Origin: Hofstenia miamia
Taxonomy: Eukaryota > Xenacoelomorpha > Acoela > Hofsteniidae
NCBI GenBank assembly: GCA_900660155.1
Contig: CABFPE010000196.1
Coordinates: 299,356-363,355, forward strand
Length of the DNA stretch: 64,000 bases
Direction: 5' to 3'
The notes beneath the pieces were generated by a model. The model was not told where the DNA came from and searched no databases. It worked only from the letters and a program-made list of their open reading frames with translations. The position numbers and the translations under genes were made by a program. Below are positions 25,586 to 36,195 of the stretch, in pieces; position 1 is the stretch's first letter, and the number at the start of each line of letters is the position of its first letter.

Positions 25586-26585
25586 NNNNNNNNNNNNNNN
25601 NNNNNNNNNNNNNNNNNNNNNNNNNNNNNNNNNNNNNNNNNNNNNNNNNNNNNNNNNNNNNNNNNNNNNNNNNNNNNNNNNNNNNNNNNNNNNNNNNNNN
25701 NNNNNNNNNNNNNNNNNNNNNNNNNNNNNNNNNNNNNNNNNNNNNNNNNNNNNNNNNNNNNNNNNNNNNNNNNNNNNNNNNNNNNNNNNNNNNNNNNNNN
25801 NNNNNNNNNNNNNNNNNNNNNNNNNNNNNNNNNNNNNNNNNNNNNNNNNNNNNNNNNNNNNNNNNNNNNNNNNNNNNNNNNNNNNNNNNNNNNNNNNNNN
25901 NNNNNNNNNNNNNNNNNNNNNNNNNNNNNNNNNNNNNNNNNNNNNNNNNNNNNNNNNNNNNNNNNNNNNNNNNNNNNNNNNNNNNNNNNNNNNNNNNNNN
26001 NNNNNNNNNNNNNNNNNNNNNNNNNNNNNNNNNNNNNNNNNNNNNNNNNNNNNNNNNNNNNNNNNNNNNNNNNNNNNNNNNNNNNNNNNNNNNNNNNNNN
26101 NNNNNNNNNNNNNNNNNNNNNNNNNNNNNNNNNNNNNNNNNNNNNNNNNNNNNNNNNNNNNNNNNNNNNNNNNNNNNNNNNNNNNNNNNNNNNNNNNNNN
26201 NNNNNNNNNNNNNNNNNNNNNNNNNNNNNNNNNNNNNNNNNNNNNNNNNNNNNNNNNNNNNNNNNNNNNNNNNNNNNNNNNNNNNNNNNNNNNNNNNNNN
26301 NNNNNNNNNNNNNNNNNNNNNNNNNNNNNNNNNNNNNNNNNNNNNNNNNNNNNNNNNNNNNNNNNNNNNNNNNNNNNNNNNNNNNNNNNNNNNNNNNNNN
26401 NNNNNNNNNNNNNNNNNNNNNNNNNNNNNNNNNNNNNNNNNNNNNNNNNNNNNNNNNNNNNNNNNNNNNNNNNNNNNNNNNNNNNNNNNNNNNNNNNNNN
26501 NNNNNNNNNNNNNNNNNNNNNNNNNNNNNNNNNNNNNNNNNNNNNNNNNNNNNNNNNNNNNNNNNNNNNNNNNNNNNNNNNNNNN
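25586..26585. other. 1000-N assembly gap
   Basis: Exactly 1000 N, a scaffolding placeholder. It removes the RT catalytic core and beyond of the LINE on the minus strand. Frames drawn through it are not real. Confidence 0.98.
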
Positions 26586-27081
26586 AAAGTTTTTCAAATA
26601 TTTTAGAAAATGGATGCGTTATGCTTATTGGTCGGTAATTAAATGGATCGAGAGGATCTCCTTTCTTATATAGTGGTGAGATATCCGAATATTTCAAAAC
26701 GTCGGGAAAATTATTGTCAATAATACATTGATTGAAAGCTAACAGGATGTATTCTTCGAATATATAAAAGTATTTTTTTATTATGAAATATGGTAGATTA
26801 CTTGAACCACAAGATTTTGTTGTGTCTAGTCCTTTGACTACTTTCATTAAATCATGAGAAGAAATTAAATTAAAATTAAATTTAGGGTTTTGTTTCAGTT
26901 CATGAGAATTAAAATGAAAATTTCCCATTTTTGCAAAAGTTTCATTTAAAATGTTTGCCATTTGTTTCTTATTTCCATAAAGCTTATTTTTAAAACGTAT
27001 TTCGTTAATGTTAGTTGATGAACTTTTATTTTTTCCAATCGTTTGGCTCACAAAGTTCCATTTTCTATTTGATTTATTCAT
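26586..27081 (-). pseudogene. LINE ORF2, N-terminal RT domain, truncated by gap
   Basis: Contains the conserved RT entry region: DTTKSCGSSNLPYFIIKKY, then FNQCIIDNNFPDVLK, then SPLYKKGDPLDPFNYRPIS and PFSKIFEKL at the gap edge. The palm with its YxDD box would lie inside the gap. It belongs to the same ORF as the endonuclease upstream, after the one-base shift. Confidence 0.85.
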
Positions 27082-27098
27082 TTGCTCAAAATAATTCT

Positions 27099-28148
27099 TT
27101 ATTTTAGCATCATAGTTGTTTTTGCGGTTTTTTTTATCAATTGCTTTGCCCGTTCATAATTAGTCCAATTAGTCGTGCTTGGGTGGGATTTTGCAAGTTC
27201 AAACAAGTAGTTTTTATTAATTACTTGCCGCCTGATTACATCCGTATCACGCGGTTGATCAAAGGCAGATTTCGAATTTCTATTAATTACTTTGCGCTTG
27301 ATTGGAGCAACTTTGTTTAGTGCTTGAGTAATTTCCCGGATAATGAATCTCAACATGTGGTCGCCTTTCGACAATGTGTAAACATAATTAAAGGAAATGT
27401 TCTTTAAGAGTTTGATAAAAGTTTTTTCATCAAAGTTATTAAAATCTCTGGAAAAAATTACTTTTTTTGTTTTAACATGAAGTTTGGAGTTACGGACGTA
27501 CACACAAAGATTGTGATCACTAAATGATTCGAAAATGAAATTTAAATGAGTGATTGGGTTATCTGAAATAAAATAATCTATCAAATTTGAATGTCGAGTT
27601 GGAGTGGACTTATTAATTATTTTAATATCAAAAATGTCACAAATGCTATCCAATTTGTGGGATTCGTTAAGATTTAAGTAGTTAGCATTGAAATCACCTA
27701 AAATACTTATGTATTTCTTTTCCAGAATTGCATTTTCAATTTCTGTAGTCTTATAATCGTAAAAGTGGGAAACATAGTTTATATTTGGATTGTAGCAAAC
27801 ATTTAGTAGTTCAATTTCGGAAGAATTAATTTTAGAATTGAGTTCAATCCAAAGGGACACAAAAATTTCATGTTTTAATTCGAGATCACTTCTTCGTTTC
27901 GATTTCATTGATTTTGGAATAATTATTAATAAGCCAACATCCCTTTCTAATCTATGAATTTCAAACAAACTAGGGTTTGGATTATATAACTCATTTATAT
28001 TGTCGTAGTCTTTTAGCCAGGTTTCAGTAACTAAATAAATTGCATTATTACCAATTTTGCTAAAGATATTTAAAAATTCAGAGCGATTTGCACAAAGACT
28101 TCTAGCATTTATGTAAACAAATTTGAAATTGTTTTTGTAGTTAGCCAT
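27099..28148 (-). CDS. LINE ORF2, apurinic-type endonuclease domain
   Basis: A 349-residue open frame starting MANYKNNFKFVYINARSL. APE endonuclease landmarks are in order: the Asn of INARSL, the Glu of VTETWL, GDFNAN, and the terminal SDHNLC. A helical linker to RT follows. The frame ends at a stop just after a run of eight A (minus strand, near 27130). Past that run the next frame continues the protein (NNYDAKIKNYFEQMNKSN), so the only break in the visible part is a one-base shift in the homopolymer. Confidence 0.85.
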   Translation of the reverse strand: MANYKNNFKFVYINARSLCANRSEFLNIFSKIGNNAIYLVTETWLKDYDNINELYNPNPSLFEIHRLERDVGLLIIIPKSMKSKRRSDLELKHEIFVSLWIELNSKINSSEIELLNVCYNPNINYVSHFYDYKTTEIENAILEKKYISILGDFNANYLNLNESHKLDSICDIFDIKIINKSTPTRHSNLIDYFISDNPITHLNFIFESFSDHNLCVYVRNSKLHVKTKKVIFSRDFNNFDEKTFIKLLKNISFNYVYTLSKGDHMLRFIIREITQALNKVAPIKRKVINRNSKSAFDQPRDTDVIRRQVINKNYLFELAKSHPSTTNWTNYERAKQLIKKTAKTTMMLK

Positions 28149-28378
28149 AATATTTTCTACTTGATTATCAGTATATACTGGACCCGGATTAGTTTCTANG
28201 TTTCAGTAACTAAGTGAATTGCATTATTACCAATTTTGCTAAAGATATTTAAAAATTCAGGGCGATTTGCACAAAGACTTCTAGCATTTATGTAAACAAA
28301 TTTGAAATTGTTTTTGTAGTTAGCCATAATATTTTCTACTTGATTATCAGTATATACTGGACCCGGATTAGTTTCTAC
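28021..28378. repeat. 179-base duplication around a single N
   Basis: Segment 28021-28198 recurs at 28200-28378 with about three differences (for example AAATAAATT versus AAGTGAATT), separated by the N at 28199. It covers the start of the LINE endonuclease ORF. It looks like two overlapping contig ends that were abutted rather than merged. Confidence 0.85.
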
Positions 28379-28499
28379 ATCGCTTGAGAGTAAAATTGTT
28401 AATTTGATGATCTCAGTTAGCTGACAAATTATTAATTTATATATTTTTAGTGCACCATAATTTGATGGATGTTTTGTTATTATATTTCGATTATTGTAG

Positions 28500-30230
28500 C
28501 TAAGTTTTAGGGATACAGATGTTGTAATTTCTAGTTGCCCTTTAAGTAAAATTAATAGGATGTATTTTAGTTGAATTTGTAAAGGGATAAGTAAGATGTT
28601 CAGTGATTTTAGTCGAGTGATGTAGTCTGGAATGTTGTTTATCTACTTTTTACAAATTTGTTGAACTCTTTCTAATTTCATAATGTTTGTTTTATTGGCA
28701 AATCAAACTGTTGCATCATAAAAAAGTTTTGATAGTACTGTTGAGATGCAGACTGCTCTTTTAGAATTTTTGAAAATGTTTCTTAAGGTTTTACATATTA
28801 GAATTTTCTAATGGTTGATTTAATTGCGATTTTTATATGGTCTGTCCAACAAAGTTTGTTGTTTATATATATGCCAAGGTCTCTGACTAAGTTTGTTGTA
28901 TTCCGCTTAAAATCTACGGACTGCAAAACATCCTAGAAACTGTCATCTTTACCAAATTGCATTATTTGGGTTTTTCTTGGTTTAAATTATATTTTATTTT
29001 TCTACACCAAACATTAAGTTTCTTAACGTCTTATTTTAAGGTTCTTGAGTTTGTTGCTAGTATTTATAAATCGTCTGCGAAGAGATATACTTGGCTTGAC
29101 AATCCTTCTGATGGTAACTCATTGATCATCAGAAGAAATATAGGAGGGCCTAGGCAACTGCCTTGTGGAATTCTACTAATAATACTAATAATAATAATAA
29201 TAATATTCATTTTTAAACCGCCACATACAAAATTGCTTCATGGCGGTAACAACACGAAAACAATTAGGAGAATGCTAGCAGCAAAAGATGAGACTATAAC
29301 CTCGCTTTAAATACAATTATGGTGGGAGACATCTTAACGTTCAGAGGTAGATCATTCCATACCTTGGGACCAGCAATTGATAACGCACGCGAAAAGTTGG
29401 ACGAACTAACAAGTGGAACAGTTAACCTAAGTTGATCACTTGATATAAGTTCATGACCATTATCACAATATTCAAAAAGTTCTGAAATGTAACTTGGCGC
29501 AAGGCTGTGCAAAGCTTTCCATACAGTAAGTGAAATTTTGTAGACAATGCGATTTATAACTGGAAGATAATGTAGAGCCTGTAAAATTGGAGTAATATGT
29601 TCGTTTGGGCCAATATTCATAGTGAAGCGAGCAGCAGAATTCTGTAACAACTGCAACTTATGGAGCAGAGTAGCAGGGATACCAAACAAGAGAAAATTGT
29701 ATGCATCAATATATGATGCAACAAATGCACTAAAAAGACCCTTAGATGTATTAACATCTAAATAATGGCGAAATTGCCAGAGACGTCGAAGTGCAACCAT
29801 ACCAGTATGGCACAATTTCACAACTGCTTCACGGTGAGAGAGAGACGAGTAAAAAATGAACCCGAGGTTTCTGACAGCATTAGAAGGAGTAAGAAAAATA
29901 TCTCCAACATATATATCAAGAGAAGGAGAAGAACCCCGAACTGAAGTAACGACCAATCCATCAGAGTTGGGAACATCCAATGTCATGTTGTTGGAATTCT
30001 ACTAGTGACATTTATCTCCTTAGGTAGTGCCATTTATTGAAACAAGCTGTTTTCTTCCGGTTAGGTATGTGTGCAAAAGCTTAAGAAAATTTGCACCTAT
30101 TCCAAACGTAGTTAGCTTCTCAATGATAATTTCATGTGATACTCTATCAGATGCATTAGTAAAGATTTGGATCTGAACATCTACTAAAACTTTACAAAAT
30201 ATATTTTTCAATTATGCAAGAGTTAGGCTG
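28500..30230 (-). mobile_element. LINE remnant (B), split by a younger LINE insertion
   Basis: The 5' part lies at 30005-30211 on the minus strand (DRVSHEIIIEKLTTFGIG, YLTGRKQLVSINGTT) and the 3' part at about 28500-29166 (IPQGSCLGPPIFLLMINELP, catalytic box FADD, then KYNLNQEKTQIMQFGK and LVRDLGIYINNKLCWTDHIK). The two parts are adjacent stretches of one RT and meet exactly at the insertion point. The 3' part has several frame breaks and stops. CR1/Jockey-type. Confidence 0.8.
29179..29992 (-). mobile_element. 5'-truncated LINE (C) inserted in LINE B, 12-bp target duplication
   Basis: It carries the C-terminal part of an RT as one open frame (29294-29986 minus). Landmarks are NAVRNLGFIFYSSLSHREAV, LQNSAARFTMNI, LHYLPVINRIVYKISL, KALHSLAPSYISELF, and AGPKVWNDLPLNVK at the end. 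The 3' end is an (ATT)n-like tail at about 29179-29210. The element is flanked by GGAATTCTACTA at 29167-29178 and 29993-30004, a clean target-site duplication. It is CR1/L2-like and inserted later than LINE B. Confidence 0.88.
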
Positions 30231-30609
30231 TTTTCCCGGTTTAGGCCTGTTGTAAACACGCCCTTAGTTCTCAAAAAAATTAAGGGGAATTTATTAACAA
30301 TTTATTCAATAGAATAAACATGAAAATTGAAAAAATGGAAAATACAACAAAGATAAATCCATTACAAATAAAAAAGAATTCTACCATGCTTTTATAGAAG
30401 TTTTAAAAATTGAGGAAACTACAACGGTTTCAATGTAACTCTCAGTCTCAGTAAAATTAATTCAAATCCTTTCGTTTTGCAACTAGATATGAAGTCATGA
30501 AGAAGATACGTTTAAAAAGCAAATCCAGCGGGCCCTCTCTAATACCAACTGGGCTCCTAAAACTCTGTCGATTTAATAGCTGAACCAATATGTTACATCT
30601 TAAATGCAT

Positions 30610-30980
30610 GTATGAGATATTCCTCTTTTCCAGAAGAAATAAAATTAGCAAATATAACCCCACTATTTAAAAAAGACAATCCCGAAAATTGCTTACATTA
30701 TAGACCCATTTCAATCACCTCCCCAATCAGTATTTGAAAAGTATTTGAAAGAATTTTTTAATAAATTAATGAGCAATTTTACAAACATGATCTTTACTCC
30801 AAAACACAACATGGTTTTCATGAAGGTACTTCAAACAGCAATGCTTTAATACAAACTCCCAAAAAATGACAGATGATAACGAATACTCAGCAATTGCTTG
30901 CTTAGACCTCTCGAAAGCACTCAATTCGATTGATCATAGTATATTACTACAAAAGTTAAATTTTTAGGTTTTCTAATGAC
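30610..30980 (+). pseudogene. LINE RT fragment (D), plus strand
   Basis: The plus-strand frames read LANITPLFKKDNPEN, then YRPISITSP, and further on LDLSKALNSIDHSIL in another frame. These are the RT entry and the D-containing motif A region (catalytic Asp of LDLSKA) of a LINE. It is orientated opposite to LINEs A-C, short and broken by stops. Confidence 0.75.
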
Positions 30981-31740
30981 AATATTTTCCCATACAACAA
31001 AATTACTTTCTTCCAGCAAAATTAATTACTAACCAAGAAAAGCATGCATATAATTGAACCAAATAGGCGTAAAGAGGCGAATAATGAAAAACTCTTTTCT
31101 AAACACAGCAATCAATATATAGAATGAATTACCAAAAGCATCAAACAAATATATAGATTGAAAAACTTTTGGATTGATTTTAATAATATTAATTAGACTT
31201 TTACACGTATAATATAAAAAGACTGAAATGGGGAAGTTATAAATTTTTCAATCTTTATTACTATATTAATAGAAACTAACATCGCCATAGCCCAAGGGTA
31301 TTATTACTAATATTTGTAAATATTCCTTGCTTGTGGATAATTTAATTTGTTAAGAATATTTTTTCTTCTTCGTGTTTTTCTAAATAGTTTATAGTTAGAA
31401 TCATCAGCTGACAAGGGAGAATTTTCATGATCATTTGTATTGTTTTGTCAATTTATTATTTTTCATAGGAAATTGAAATACCTTACGCTTAGATTGATTT
31501 CAAGCTTTATATTCAATAATCTAGATAGACCTAGAATTATGAGAAGTATGAATGATTATGAAAAATACCCAGTGAAACTATTATAGGTTTCGACCAAAAG
31601 TAAAACTATGACGGTTCTAGAGACTCTTCTTCTAAACTTTGTTTTAATAAGCTATTTAATGATCGATAATTGCAATGTCACTCAAGGTTATGCTAATAAT
31701 TTTATTGTGAAGTTAAAAGGTTTCTTTTCTACACCATTTC
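30981..31740. other. No gene recognised
   Basis: AT-rich sequence between LINE fragment D and the array-bearing transposon. A 64-codon frame at 31608-31802 runs into the array and is not considered real. Confidence 0.4.
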
Positions 31741-31745
31741 TAGAT

Positions 31746-31896
31746 GTAAATTACCAAGCCTCAATCGCGCATTACACAAAATCAAATGAAAATTATGTGT
31801 AGACATTGTAAATTACATATGGAAATTGTAAATTACAGAACGTAATTGTAAATTACAAAAGCGAAATATAAATTAAAAAACCTCAATTATAAATTC
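31746..31896 (+). repeat. Left array: eight GTAAATTAC-type units, 20-21 bp period
   Basis: Unit starts read directly from the sequence are 31746, 31767, 31788, 31808, 31828, 31848, 31868 and 31888, so the steps are 21, 21, 20, 20, 20, 20, 20. Four units are exact GTAAATTAC. The others are one to four changes away (GCGCATTAC, GAAAATTAT, ATAAATTAA, ATAAATTCG), with the weakest at the inner end. The spacers are not conserved beyond short A-rich words. Confidence 0.85.
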
Positions 31897-32104
31897 GAAA
31901 TATATTTGAAGACAACATAATTAACATTGAAAAGTTTTCGTGAATACATCTTACAGAAGAAGGATATTAGACTCCAGTTTGAATATCTTCTTCATTCATT
32001 CCTGCCATATAAAATGCACAACGATGTTGTTATTTATTTCCGTTATTGATTATCTGTTCCAAATAACAACAGCGTTGTTTCTCCGACTCCTCGGCCTTCA
32101 ACTC

Positions 32105-32845
32105 ATGGTATTCGCACAACATTTTTTATTTTTGATTTTAAACTAGCCCAAACATTCTCTATGGGATTACCTTGCGGTGAATATGGTCCTAGGCGTAGTA
32201 GTGTCGCACCATTTTCTCCAACAATTCCACTAATGCGTCAATGACATGGGGCATTGTCACAGCTCAGCACAATATTATTTATTTGTTTGCTAGACGCTTA
32301 CTTCTAGTCATTAGCATTATCATTGGTGAATGACCCTCTTCTGATTGTAATTTTGACAACTTCAACAGAAAATTGCACCAATTATGTGCACACTAGGGTC
32401 ACGTGATGGCAGTAAAGTACTGAATGCTCGTGTAACTCCCTTTAACCTTCCTTGCCTTCTTCTACAAAACATACATGCTCATTTAGTGCAGTGACATACA
32501 TTCTTTTCTTTGTCTTGGTTTCAGGAGAACTTATCGTTACTGGAAGAGTGTGCAGCTTTTTAAATGTATGAAATAGGCAGTACCACCATTTATTTGAATT
32601 GATTCGCATAAAGCACACCAGTCTCCAGGACTATCTTCAGGCAAATTACTTTTTTTTAGCTCGATGGAAAAAATCGGTTAGCTGATCCATCTGCATAAAG
32701 GGCAATGAGCGTTCGCATAATACTCCAATAAGGTACCAGTGCATTTTTATGGACCAAATGTTTCCACCTTTTATGATTTGTAATGAACCACGTGTCATTG
32801 GCTTGTAGCAAATAGGACAGTCATCTGTTGGCGTCAATTTGTAAT
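32105..32845 (-). pseudogene. DDE (IS630/Tc1-type) transposase remnant
   Basis: The minus strand carries NNIVLSCDNAPCH, the second catalytic Asp context, then about 32 residues to the Glu in LGPYSPQGNPIENVWASLKS, which is the typical third catalytic block of DDE_3 transposases. Upstream frames (CPICYKPM, or WFITNHKRWKHLVHKN in another frame) could not be placed. A stop follows DNAPCH and the frames shift further upstream, so the gene is dead. Confidence 0.7.
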
Positions 32846-32910
32846 GAAATCAATTTGAATTATAACAGATTGTTCCTTGCAAGTTATTAAATACTTGACT
32901 TTGAAAAGCT

Positions 32911-33081
32911 GTAAGTCCCTTTTAAGTTTTGTAATTTACATTTAAGCTGATATAATTTATAATTGGCTTTTATAATTGCAGCATCCATATGTAATTTACA
33001 ATTAAGATTTTGTAATTTACTATTTTACACGTAATTTACATTTGATTTAGTGTAATTTACAGTTGAGGCTTTGTAATGTAC
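32911..33081 (-). repeat. Right array: about nine units in inverted orientation
   Basis: Complementary units (GTAATTTAC on the plus strand) start at 32911 (weak), 32931, 32952, 32972 (weak), 32991, 33012, 33031, 33052 and 33073, so the steps are 20, 21, 20, 19, 21, 19, 21, 21. Five are exact. The array mirrors the left one. Confidence 0.85.
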
Positions 33082-33084
33082 ACC

Positions 33085-34087
33085 TAGAAATATATTTCCT
33101 TGTTGTTTTTCCAATGAGAATGACGTAGTTTATTAAACTACAAACATTCCCACTTGCAAATTTCTGCCCTATGCTTCAAATTTAGTAAAGTAAATCCTGA
33201 AATCAATATACTTTTTTGATAGAGACGTTGAAGCACTTCTGGAGTTGTTAAGTGTCCCTGAATACACGGATAAATACTTTTTGAAGCTCTTTGAATTGCT
33301 TCAGAAATATCAGGTCACATGCGATTGGTGATTAAGCTGCTATGAATATCAGGTAACAAGGTGGATCTTGTGCACAAAACCAAGTTTTCTAATTTTGTTG
33401 TTTACCAAGACCAATCCATGTTGCACATCTAATCTGTTCACTTCCTACACAAAATGACTCACAATCCTAATCTTTGACATCTAAAGATTATCAGGTATAC
33501 CTGTATGAAACAGATATTAATTCGGAAAGAAAAACAGACAGAGCGGAAAACATTAAAGACTATGTGTGTCCTTTAAAAATAACGTATTACCAAGGGCCAA
33601 AAAACTGCTGCAAAAATGGAAGTCAGATTGATAAGTGAGCAATGGGTTTCCTACAATAAGTCTTTTTATTAAAAAAAAAAATACATATTGAAATTTTTCT
33701 TAAAAAAAATCATCATTGTAAGCTGGCAGTAAGAAAAAGTTGTACTTCTAGATGATCAAGTTTATGTTGCCTGTAAACACTAAGGATACATTTGGCTTTG
33801 CTGTGAATGTCTTGTGAAGACAGCGTGATCAAAGTGTAGTTCCGTCAAACGTGATGATGTCTAAAAAATATGGTACATGTCAGTCTGTCAGGGCATCACA
33901 AGGATGTAAAGCAAGGGTAATGCTGCACCATAATATACAAAAAACCTTGAAATTCAGTAGAGGCACAATTATCTGAAGTTATATTAACTCGGATGCAGCA
34001 AAGGTAATTAAAGTGAGTGGCGCTTTCAACAGCTTATACTGTACTAATTTAGTAAACATTGCAGGGTTTCTCAAATTGCCACCTGGT
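33085..34087. other. No gene recognised
   Basis: AT-rich sequence with short frames only. Confidence 0.4.
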
Positions 34088-34679
34088 AATATTTTTCAGC
34101 AAAACTGTAAATGCTCTTGAAAAAGTTCCAGAAAATGCAAAGCACATGTACTTGGTAATTATTGAGCATTGATTTTAATCTATCAATATTCGAAAGAGTT
34201 GTAGAGCAATCTCTTAACATCCACAATTGCACTTGTCTGCCACAATGTTTATTTTCACAGAATTTCAAATATTAATGAAACTAGAGACATGATTTCGGTA
34301 CAGACGCAAAAAACTTTATTAATAACAGCTAAAATAAACCAGAAAATTATATATTAATTCATATTGCTAAAGAAAGTACCCCCAATATTTTTCAGCAAAA
34401 CTGTAAATGCTCTTGAAAAAGTTCCAGAAAATGCAAAGCACATGTACTTGGTAATTATTGAGCATTGATTTTAATCTATCAATATTCGAAAGAGTTGTAG
34501 AGCAATCTCTTAACATCCACAATTGCACTTGTCTGCCACAATGTTTATTTTCACAGAATTTCAAATATTAATGAAACTAGAGACATGATTTCGGTACAGA
34601 CGCAAAAAACTTTATTAATAACAGCTAAAATAAACCAGAAAATTATATATTAATTCATATTGCTAAAGAAAGTACCCCA
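34088..34679. repeat. Tandem duplication, 296-bp unit x 2
   Basis: 34088-34383 and 34384-34679 are practically identical head-to-tail copies. Each contains the same minus-strand frame beginning MKFCENKHCGRQVQLWMLRD, which I do not recognise. No N lies between them. The lack of divergence points to a recent duplication or a local assembly error. Confidence 0.9.
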
Positions 34680-35963
34680 GGGAACAATTTGCCGTGTTGA
34701 TCCTACCTTTGTTCATGCCATAGGTGAGTGACACTGATGATCTAGGCACAATTCCAATGTACAGTACGTGCATCATTTATAATATCGAATATGATTAACA
34801 TTAGCATGCATGGAAACTTGAAGAAGATCTATTTAATATATCATGTGGATGAAACTAATTATTATTATAATTCTTTAAACCATTAACACTCTAGAAGATA
34901 ATGAATTCTTAGAATTTCAATTTGATTCACAAGAAATGAAGAAATCCATTCAGCAGAATGTTTAGAATGAACTTAAATAGACCTTTAAATAGGATAGGCT
35001 AAGATGGAGAATTTAAAGAACTCATGGATGTCATAGAAATGGGACAGAATGTTATTGTACTATGAGAAGCTTTGTAAAAAATGATCGAGTACACTACACG
35101 TAGACCCTGATAATAATTTTTGCGAAATTTGGCCAAAGCTGAAGTATGCAATGGAAGCTTGGGATCAGAAAATAGGATTGAACTTAGTCAAATTCAAAGG
35201 GACTACATAGAGTTGAACCAAGAAAATTCTGAATCCTACAGTAACAACTGAACTGTTTATAAAGCACAGCTGAAATTAAGCTGACGCATGATGAAGGGCA
35301 AAGGCCTATGGTCGATTGCAGCTCTGTTGTACAATACTAAAGCAAACTAAACTGTAAATTCGGTCTACAAAATTTTAAAATGTGTTTAACTCGCACTTTC
35401 GACATTCACAATTGTATAAATTAATGCTTGCAGAACTCGTGCTATTTGTAAATCATGGATCTGAAAATGACAAAGAATACAGAGACATCATTTGCTAATT
35501 ATATCAGCCAATGAAAACATTTGACATTTGATCTCGCTTTACAGTGATTAATATTGTTCATTAAGTGAATTTAGAGGCAGCCAAATTACAATGTATATTT
35601 AATTTTAGTCATTCTTATCGAATCACAGTGGCGTATAAAAACGAGTTTGCACGCGCGTAATCTTTAACTATGTACACTGCATTATTTGATAACAAACCAT
35701 TTAGTGAATTGGCAAGAGCTTGCGCTGCGTTGCCAACATACCATATTGTAACATTGCATTGCTAATTTTTACTTCCTCTTGAATAATCTTGGTAAGTTTG
35801 ATATTTACTTCTTTCTAGTATTTATTTTTGCAATCCAAAATTCAGAAAAATCCATGTTTCTCTGTTCCAAATTGCAATAGATGGAAACGTGAATTTAGAC
35901 GTAATTTAAATCTTGTTCAATAAATGATGACTCATTTAGTTAGATTTTTTGTTAGAATGCGTA
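34680..35963. other. No gene recognised
   Basis: AT-rich sequence. A hAT-like terminal word CAGTGGCGTA occurs alone at about 35627. Confidence 0.4.
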
Positions 35964-36195
35964 CAGGGGCGTACGCAGGATGGACATGTTAGTCATGGCC
36001 AAGACGGGGCCAAGGCACCGCGAAAATTTTTTGAGAATATTGAGAAGTTAGACCGTAAAAATGCATTTCACGACCTCAGATTTTAAATTTTCATTTTTTT
36101 TACGAAAAATTGTTTGATGTAATCAGTCAAATTTGAAAAAAAATTTGAAAACCTGACGGAAGCATTTCACCATGTCACACGTGCGTACGCCACTG
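35964..36195. mobile_element. hAT-type MITE
   Basis: 232 bases with 14-bp terminal inverted repeats CAGGGGCGTACGCA (left) and CAGTGGCGTACGCA (complement of right), a typical hAT terminus. No coding capacity. The flanking 8-mers do not match well, so the target duplication has decayed or one boundary is slightly off. Confidence 0.65.

Larger units (their letters stand above)
26586..28198 (-). mobile_element. CR1/Jockey-type LINE with endonuclease and start of RT, cut by a gap
   Basis: The minus-strand order is endonuclease, linker, RT, the layout of an APE-type non-LTR retrotransposon ORF2. The 3' half is lost in the 1000-N gap, and sequence past the gap (25500-25585) could not be recognised as the same element. 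The upstream part is duplicated around a single N at 28199. This is the best preserved LINE in the window. Confidence 0.85.
31743..33084 (-). mobile_element. IS630/Tc1-type transposon with phased 9-mer arrays at both ends
   Basis: The terminal inverted repeats align for about 80 bases with about a dozen differences (TTTCTAGATGTAAATTACC on the left, complement TTTCTAGGTGTACATTACA on the right). TA dinucleotides lie at 31741-31742 and 33085-33086 and fit Tc1-type target duplication. Each end extends inward as an array of a 9-mer, GTAAATTAC, at 20-21 bp steps, in mirror orientation. The interior carries a broken DDE transposase on the minus strand. The length is 1.34 kb, normal for the superfamily. 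I do not recognise the family. Confidence 0.75.

Noticed and set aside
25498-27081. 527-codon frame through the N run
   Set aside because: It exists only because 1000 N contain no stops. Only the part above 26586 is sequence.
31608-31802. 64-codon frame entering the left 9-mer array
   Set aside because: It ends in the transposon terminus and has no coding features.
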